Assembly (NCBI GenBank): GCA_000063525.1
Contig: CT978603.1
Coordinates: 243,105 to 307,104, forward strand
DNA from: Synechococcus sp. RCC307
GTDB lineage: Bacteria; Cyanobacteriota; Cyanobacteriia; PCC-6307; Cyanobiaceae
Length of the DNA stretch: 64,000 bases
Direction: 5' to 3'
Part shown: positions 58,713 to 64,000 of the stretch, one piece after another
Layout of the letters: every line of letters begins with the position of its first letter
How positions within the stretch are numbered: position 1 is the stretch's first letter
Notes under the pieces: model-generated
What the model was told of the DNA's origin: nothing
The model's database searches: none
Seen by the model: only the letters and a program-made list of their open reading frames with translations
Position numbers and translations under genes: made by a program

Positions 58713-59573
58713 GTGGATGCTGCCGCTGAACTCACGCTGCTGGAGGCCTGCTGGCGCACGGTGGTGTTGGGCATCGTTCAGGGCCTGACGGAATTTCTGC
58801 CGATCAGCAGCACGGCGCACCTCAAGGTGGTGCCTGTTTTGGCTGGTTGGGGAGACCCTGGTGTGGCGGTGACCGCCGTGATTCAGCTCGGCAGTATTGC
58901 TGCGGTGATTGGTTACTTCCGCAGTGACCTGCTGCAGGTGTGCCGCGGTTTGGCCAGGGCCTTGCGGGAGGGGGACTGGGGCAGCCCTGATGCTCGCCTG
59001 GGAATTGCCATTGCCGTTGGCACCCTGCCGGTTGTGGTGGCCGGGCTGCTGATCAAGCTGTTTTGGCCTGGCTACGAAACATCGCCCCTGCGCAGCGTGG
59101 CCTCCATCGGCATCGTTTCGATCGTGATGGCCTTGCTGTTGGCCCTCGCCGAGCGTCTAGGGCAGCGCCGTAAGCAGCTCCCATCGGTGCAAGGCCTAGA
59201 TGGTGTGGTGGTGGGTCTGGCCCAGGCGCTGGCCATTATTCCGGGGGTCTCGCGCTCCGGCAGCACCCTGACGGCATCACTGTTGTTTGGCTGGCAGCGC
59301 TCCGATGCCGCCCGCTTCTCCTTTCTGCTTGGGATTCCAGCGATCACCTTGGCTGGACTGGTTGAGCTCAAGGGCGCCTTTGCTGAAGGTTCGGTCTACG
59401 GGCCGCTGCCGATGCTGCTGGGAATCCTCTCGGCCGCCGTGGTGTCGTGGCTGGCGATTGCTTGGTTGCTGAAGTTTTTGCAAACCAACAGCACCTGGCC
59501 CTTTGTGATCTATCGATTGGTATTTGGGGTGGTTTTGCTGGCTCTCGTGCTGGCAAACCCCACACTGGGATAA
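58713..59573 (+). CDS. uppP: Undecaprenyl-diphosphatase (UppP/BacA)
   Basis: 286 residues from a GTG, with about eight membrane segments. UppP recycles undecaprenyl diphosphate to the monophosphate used to carry cell-wall and surface-glycan precursors. Both active-site blocks are present: QGLTEFLPISSTAHL near residues 26-40 and PGVSRSGSTLTASLL near 173-187. It should supply the carrier used by the GT2-GtrA and GT39 enzymes at 15-20 kb. It ends 15 bases before the DUF512 gene. Confidence 0.94.
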   Translation: MDAAAELTLLEACWRTVVLGIVQGLTEFLPISSTAHLKVVPVLAGWGDPGVAVTAVIQLGSIAAVIGYFRSDLLQVCRGLARALREGDWGSPDARLGIAIAVGTLPVVVAGLLIKLFWPGYETSPLRSVASIGIVSIVMALLLALAERLGQRRKQLPSVQGLDGVVVGLAQALAIIPGVSRSGSTLTASLLFGWQRSDAARFSFLLGIPAITLAGLVELKGAFAEGSVYGPLPMLLGILSAAVVSWLAIAWLLKFLQTNSTWPFVIYRLVFGVVLLALVLANPTLG

Positions 59574-59588
59574 GTCGCCTAAATCAGG

Positions 59589-60968
59589 GTGTGGAACGAG
59601 CCCAGTGATGGGGTTCCTCTGCAGGCTGATCCCAGTGCCGCAGCGCCGCAGCCCGCCGTGGTGGCCACGGTGGAGCCGGGATCGATCGGCGAGGAGCTTG
59701 GCTTTCAACCTGGCGACCGTCTGGTGGCTGTCAATGGCATTCGCCCGCGGGATCTGATTGATCTGCGCATGCTCTGCGGTGAGGAAGATCTCGCCTTGGA
59801 GGTGGAGGACCCCGATGGCACCAGTCATCACATTGAACTGGAAAAAGATGCTGATGACGGCTTGGGTTTGGGCTTTACCGAGGCCCTATTCGATGGCCTG
59901 AAGCAGTGCAACAACCACTGCCCGTTCTGCTTTATCGATCAGCAGCCTCCAGGGCGGCGCTCAAGCCTGTATCTCAAAGACGACGACTACCGCCTCAGCT
60001 TTCTCTACGGCTCCTACCTCACCCTCACCAACCTGTTGCCAGCCGATTGGCAGCGGATCGAGCGCCAACGCCTCTCGCCGCTTTTTGTCTCGGTCCATGC
60101 CACCAATCCCGCCCTGCGCAGCCGATTGCTGGTCAACGAGCGGGCCGGCCAGATCCTCGATCAAATCGCCTGGTTTCAAGCCAAGCGCCTGCAAATCCAT
60201 GCCCAGGTGGTGGTGTGCCCAGGCCTGAACGATGGCGATGCCCTGGTGCAAACCCTGCAGGACCTGGCGCGTTTTGGTGGTGGCGATTGGCCAGCGGTGC
60301 TGTCGGTGGCGGTGGTGCCGGTGGGGTTGACCCGTTTTCGCCCCGATGGGGATGGCCTGGTGCCGGTCACCCCGGCGATGGCTCAGCGCACCATTGCAGT
60401 GGTGGAACCCCTGCAGCAGCAGTTCTCGCAGCGTTTCGGCAGCCGTTGGGCCTGGCTCTCCGATGAGTGGTATTTGATGGCGGGGCTGCCGTTGCCGCAA
60501 CGGGCCAGTTATGAGGATTTGCCCCAACAGGAGAACGGTGTTGGCAGCATTCGCGCCTTCCTGGAGCAGCTCGATGACGCCACGCAAGAGCTGCCGGCTG
60601 CTTTGCCCAAATCCCGCAGCTTGAGTTGGGTGGTGGGGAGTTTGGTGGGGCCCAGCCTCAAGCCGGTGGTGGAGCGCTTGCATCAAGTGGAGGGGCTGGA
60701 TCTCCGCCTGCAGTCCCTCCCTAGTCCCTATTGGGGCTGTGAGCAGGTGGTCACGGGGTTGCTCACCGGGCAAGACCTGATTGATGGGCTGCAAGGCAAG
60801 GACTTGGGCGATGCGGTGCTGCTGCCTGCGGTGCTGCTGCGCCAGGGCCAGCCTGTGTTTCTGGATGACTTGAGCTTGGAGGACGTGCAGCAGTGCCTTG
60901 GAGTTCCGCTGCAGGTGGTGGGGGGTGCGGCTGAAGTCGTGGCTGCCTGCCTTCACGAAACCCCTTAG
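59589..60968 (+). CDS. PDZ-DUF512 radical SAM-like protein (TIGR03279 family)
   Basis: 459 residues from a GTG at 59589 (MWNEPSDGVPLQ). A PDZ-like domain at about 23-90 (VEPGSIGEELGFQPGDRLV) is followed by a radical SAM-like core with CNNHCPFC at about 109-116, then FLYGSYLTLTNL and SVHATNPALR, and a DUF512 C-terminal half containing the Trp-rich SRWAWLSDEWYLMAG. Members are thought to be Fe-S oxidoreductases specific to cyanobacteria and some clostridia; the reaction is unknown. It lies directly after uppP. Confidence 0.83.
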   Translation: MWNEPSDGVPLQADPSAAAPQPAVVATVEPGSIGEELGFQPGDRLVAVNGIRPRDLIDLRMLCGEEDLALEVEDPDGTSHHIELEKDADDGLGLGFTEALFDGLKQCNNHCPFCFIDQQPPGRRSSLYLKDDDYRLSFLYGSYLTLTNLLPADWQRIERQRLSPLFVSVHATNPALRSRLLVNERAGQILDQIAWFQAKRLQIHAQVVVCPGLNDGDALVQTLQDLARFGGGDWPAVLSVAVVPVGLTRFRPDGDGLVPVTPAMAQRTIAVVEPLQQQFSQRFGSRWAWLSDEWYLMAGLPLPQRASYEDLPQQENGVGSIRAFLEQLDDATQELPAALPKSRSLSWVVGSLVGPSLKPVVERLHQVEGLDLRLQSLPSPYWGCEQVVTGLLTGQDLIDGLQGKDLGDAVLLPAVLLRQGQPVFLDDLSLEDVQQCLGVPLQVVGGAAEVVAACLHETP

Positions 60969-61006
60969 CCCCATTAAATTCTTTCCAAAGGAATTCGAAA
61001 GGGCTT

Positions 61007-62827
61007 GTGAAAGGACGTCTGCGCAGCAGCTTGCTGGCCCTCGTCCTGATGGGCTCACCTCTTGCCGCTTTGGCTCAAGGGCAAGAGGACACCACCGACT
61101 GGTTGGGTAACCCTTTGTGGACAGAGCAACCGGAAGACATCGGCGTTCAGCCCGATGACAGCGTTGATCCGTTCGAAGGTCGGCCCTTGCCGACGGCGAT
61201 TCAAGAAAAGGGACCAAGGCCGAAGTCAGATCCCTCCGTGGTGGTACCAGCGGCGACAACCCTCCCCCCTGATGTGGACGAGCTAGCGGCGCCTGCGCCA
61301 TTAGCGCTGCCCAATCAGCCTGCGCAGGTTCGGATTGAAGATTTGCGCCCGCTATCGCTGACCGAAGCGGTGGAATTGATGGAGGTCAACAACCCCTTCC
61401 TTGAGGCTTTAAAGATTCGTATTGACGAAGCTCAGAGCCGTTTACGTGCAGCCATTGCGGCCTGGTATCCCACCCTCAATTTGTCGACAAACCGGTTCAA
61501 GTTCCCTGGTCGTAATTTCGGCACGAACTATCGAAACTTCGGTAAGCCGGCAACAGATGCGCAAGCTGCGCAAAGAAAAAACCAGAAAAAGCGTCAATTT
61601 CCTGATATGAAATTGGACCGTTATGGCGAATGGTGGGGCACAACTCAAACCTTCGGTGCTTCAGCGACAGCAACGCTTGATTGGAAACTCATCAATCCAA
61701 AGCGTGTCCCTGATGTTGCAGCCGCAAGAGATGACTATGAAAAAGCTAAAAATAATTATTTGATTACGCTCCGCGACCTACGCCTGCAGACGGCTAGGGA
61801 GTATTTCAATCTTCAAAACGATGATGCCAATGTTTTGACCTTTAGAACTGCTGTTCAGGCTTCTTTGATCAATGTTCGTGACACGCGGGCAAAGCTCCAA
61901 GCTGGTGTTGCGACCAAATTGGATGTGCTAGAGGCTGAGACCCAGCTTGCTCGCGATCAATCTGATTTGTCTGGGGCGCTCCGCGACCAGTCAGCGCAGC
62001 GTCGACAGTTAGCTGCAACTTTGAACTTGCCCCAGGATGTGACGCCAACGGCTAGCGATAATTTAGAAGTTCTTGGAGTCTGGACTCCAAGTTTGGAGGA
62101 GAGCATTATTGCCTCCTATGAGTTCCGTGAGGAGCTTGACAACATAATTTTAGATATCTCGATCTTTAACTCAAGGGCTAATTCTTTCTTGGGTGATATT
62201 CAGCCTTTCTTGAACATTGCTGGTGATGCTCGTTGGTCGAAGCAGTTTGGGGAACAGCGCCAGCGAGACGATACGGTTGACATGGGAAGAGTTGCTGAAA
62301 ACCTTGATCAGTCCATCTACATGGGGCTTACCTGGAAGATCTTTGATGGAGGCCGCTCACAGGCCTTGGCGCGTGAGCAAAAACAGAAAGCCAAAGAGAG
62401 TGAGTATTTGTTTGCGCGAGAGCGAAACGAAATTCGTCAGGAATTGGAAAATCAGTTTTTTGATCTGCAAAAGCACGCTCGTAATTTGATTAGCGACTCT
62501 CGCCAGGTTCTCTCCTCTAGAGAGGCTTATCGTTTGGCGGTGCTGCGCTTCCAGGCTGGAGTCGGCACTCAGCGGAACGTGATTGATAACCAGCGGGATG
62601 TCACTAGAGCCGAGGTCGACTACTTCACCACAGTGGTCTTCTATAACCGCACCCTGGCTGCGTTACGTCGTCAAACCGGCCTAGATGCGGTCGTCCGTTG
62701 TACCCCTGCAGACCTGCCTGCGAGCCCGCCACCCAAGGATCCAGCGACTGACGTTCCTGTCTTTTCAACGCCGATTACTGAACCCTGCGAGTTCCAGCGG
62801 GCTACGTTTGTGCCCCCTGCTGACTGA
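61007..62827 (+). CDS. TolC family outer membrane efflux protein
   Basis: 606 residues from a GTG. The signal peptide (about 1-24) ends ALAQG. The first 100 residues are Pro-rich and acidic, longer than in E. coli TolC. Two OEP repeats follow: LTEAVELMEVNNPFLEALKI at about 120-140 with its long coiled helices, and the second half with LGLTWKIFDGGR-type wording (YMGLTWKIFDGGRSQALARE). LQAGVATKLDVLEAE is the typical TolC helix turn. It should form the exit duct of tripartite exporters. The middle portion is clearly AT-richer than its neighbours. Confidence 0.88.
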   Translation: MKGRLRSSLLALVLMGSPLAALAQGQEDTTDWLGNPLWTEQPEDIGVQPDDSVDPFEGRPLPTAIQEKGPRPKSDPSVVVPAATTLPPDVDELAAPAPLALPNQPAQVRIEDLRPLSLTEAVELMEVNNPFLEALKIRIDEAQSRLRAAIAAWYPTLNLSTNRFKFPGRNFGTNYRNFGKPATDAQAAQRKNQKKRQFPDMKLDRYGEWWGTTQTFGASATATLDWKLINPKRVPDVAAARDDYEKAKNNYLITLRDLRLQTAREYFNLQNDDANVLTFRTAVQASLINVRDTRAKLQAGVATKLDVLEAETQLARDQSDLSGALRDQSAQRRQLAATLNLPQDVTPTASDNLEVLGVWTPSLEESIIASYEFREELDNIILDISIFNSRANSFLGDIQPFLNIAGDARWSKQFGEQRQRDDTVDMGRVAENLDQSIYMGLTWKIFDGGRSQALAREQKQKAKESEYLFARERNEIRQELENQFFDLQKHARNLISDSRQVLSSREAYRLAVLRFQAGVGTQRNVIDNQRDVTRAEVDYFTTVVFYNRTLAALRRQTGLDAVVRCTPADLPASPPPKDPATDVPVFSTPITEPCEFQRATFVPPAD

Positions 62828-62832
62828 TCCGG

Positions 62833-64000
62833 TTGGGGTCATTGCGCTTTGCAGCCCTGGCGGTTCGCCTCGGCTTATTTCAGGCCTGCCTCGGGGCCCT
62901 TTCGGTGCTCACGCTCGGCATCTTTAATCGGCTGCTGATTGATGAGTTCTCGGTTCCTGCAGCCCTAACGGCGCTTGCCCTTGGCGCCCAGCAACTGGTG
63001 GCCTTCACGCGCGTTTGGTTTGGCCAACGTTCCGATAACTGCCGTTGGCGCGGGTTGCGGCGCACCCCCTTTGTGCTGTGCGGTTCGCTGAGCTTCTGCG
63101 TGCTGTTCTGGATTGCCGGGCGCACAGTGTTGTGGCTGGCGGAGGCGTCTCAAGCCGGTGATGGCAGTGCCGTGCTGTTTCGCGGTCTGGTGCTCACGGT
63201 GGTGTTTCTTGGCTATGGCCTGGCCATCTCAGCCAGCTCCACGCCGTTTGCGGCATTGCTCGTTGATGTCACCAGCGAGCGACAACGGCCTGCCCTGGTT
63301 TCGGTGGTTTGGTCGATGCTCACCGTTGGCATCGTGGCCGGCGCGATTTTGGCCAGCCGCTTTTTGGGCACCGCCTGCGCCAGCACTGATTTGAATTTGG
63401 TGATTGCCGGGGTGGAGCGCCTGATCGTGGTTGCTCCGCTGGTGATCTTTGGCTTGATCTTGCTGGCGGTGGTTGGGGTGGAGCGGCCCGTTGACCAGCA
63501 GAGCAATGAAGCCAAGCTTGCCGCTGATCGCCCTGCCGAACTGAGCTTTGGCCAGGCCTGGACCGTGCTGCGCGCATCGCCGCAGGTGGTCTATTTCTTT
63601 GGGGTGTTGTCGCTGTTCACCTTCTCGCTGTTTCTGCAGGAGGCGGTGCTGGAGCCCTATGGCGGCGCGATCTTTGGCATGGATGTTTGTGCCACCACGC
63701 GCCTCAATGCGATTTGGGGCGTTGGCACCTTGGTGGGCATTGCCAGCACGGGGTTTCTTCTGGTGCCTCGCTTGGGCCCGCAGCGCACCGCCTTGGTTGG
63801 TGGCGTTCTAGCTGGGGTGTTTGTGCTGCTGATGGTGGTGGCTGGAGCAGTGGTTTCAGAGCCGCTCTTCCGTTTGGCCCTGCTGCTGTTTGGCTACGCC
63901 GCGGGGGTGAGCACCAACGCCAGCCTCACCTTGATGCTGGGTCTCACCTCGCCCGCCTTGGCCGGCACGTTTATTGGTGTCTGGGGTCTGGCGCAGGCCT
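62833..64000 (+). CDS. PucC/BCD family membrane transporter, 3' end outside window
   Basis: 389 complete codons are visible; the frame is open to the right end. No ATG is near; TTGs at 62833 and 62842 are the candidate starts, the first giving MGSLRFAALAVRLG. Ten or more membrane segments are seen. LIDEFSVPAALTALALG, RVWFGQRSDN, the loop GYGLAISASSTPFAALLVD and LGLTSPALAGTFIGVWG are typical of the PucC (BCD) group, which helps assemble light-harvesting or pigment proteins. Start is 5 bases after the tolC stop. Substrate not visible. Confidence 0.8.
   Translation, partial: MGSLRFAALAVRLGLFQACLGALSVLTLGIFNRLLIDEFSVPAALTALALGAQQLVAFTRVWFGQRSDNCRWRGLRRTPFVLCGSLSFCVLFWIAGRTVLWLAEASQAGDGSAVLFRGLVLTVVFLGYGLAISASSTPFAALLVDVTSERQRPALVSVVWSMLTVGIVAGAILASRFLGTACASTDLNLVIAGVERLIVVAPLVIFGLILLAVVGVERPVDQQSNEAKLAADRPAELSFGQAWTVLRASPQVVYFFGVLSLFTFSLFLQEAVLEPYGGAIFGMDVCATTRLNAIWGVGTLVGIASTGFLLVPRLGPQRTALVGGVLAGVFVLLMVVAGAVVSEPLFRLALLLFGYAAGVSTNASLTLMLGLTSPALAGTFIGVWGLAQA

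Noticed and set aside
1-64000. CRISPR arrays, insertion sequences, prophage, toxin-antitoxin or restriction genes
   Set aside because: I looked for repeated spacers, transposase or integrase motifs and small paired genes and saw none.

Overview
This window looks like core chromosome of a GC-rich picocyanobacterium of the Synechococcus/Cyanobium lineage. The evidence is the gene set: psbD, psbU, ycf3, ycf33, petL, ndhO, a CRR7-type NDH-1 factor, btpA, crtQ, rpaA, rpaB, two SomA/SomB-type SLH porins, and several small families known almost only from cyanobacteria (UPF0367, DUF3120, DUF4346, DUF6816). Genes are tightly packed. Many neighbours overlap by 1-4 bases, and several convergent pairs overlap by 7-38 bases. 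I see no insertion sequence, phage gene, CRISPR array or rRNA operon. The only tRNA is tRNA-Asn(GTT).

Layout. 1-7.2 kb: tsaB and a DUF218 protein, then a leftward run rpaB-plsX-fabH-fabD-plsC (fatty acid and phospholipid synthesis behind a response regulator), divergent from radA. 7.2-13.7 kb: ycf3, a CPx copper ATPase, tmk-holB, the circadian output regulator rpaA, tRNA-Asn, a lone ABC ATPase and a UPF0367 gene. 13.7-20.3 kb: a solitary psbD, then a surface-glycan block with two GT39 membrane glycosyltransferases, a GT2-GtrA fusion and a sulfotransferase-like protein. 20.3-28 kb: two tandem porins and an AT-richer TPR/glycosyltransferase gene. 28-40.6 kb: housekeeping and photosynthesis genes (cysK, ndhO, an A-type Fe-S carrier, crtQ, hemD, nagZ, rbfA, ycf33). 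40.6-44.5 kb: the complete pathway from ribulose-5-phosphate to CMP-KDO. 44.5-58 kb: small cyanobacterial families, aroK, a double-domain PTPS/QueD protein, a B12 radical SAM enzyme, petL, rimO, btpA, a VKOR-thioredoxin fusion, nadB and psbU. 58-64 kb: uppP, a PDZ/DUF512 radical SAM-like protein, tolC and a truncated PucC-type transporter.

The genes suggest two themes. One is photosynthesis and its light and circadian control: RpaA and RpaB lie about 6 kb apart, and an HLR1-like (RpaB-type) direct repeat sits just upstream of psbD. The other is the cell envelope: porins, sugar transfer to lipid carriers, KDO, UppP, TolC and NagZ.

The most interesting signal is in the porin pair. Both ribosome binding sites carry GTGTGAGGA, the complement of the conserved loop of the cyanobacterial small RNA Yfr1. 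Both porin 3' untranslated regions carry Yfr1-like CU/CA-rich motifs just before their terminators. The second porin also has a leader that can fold to expose or hide its own ribosome binding site. All functions here are inferred from reading sequence; no database search was run.
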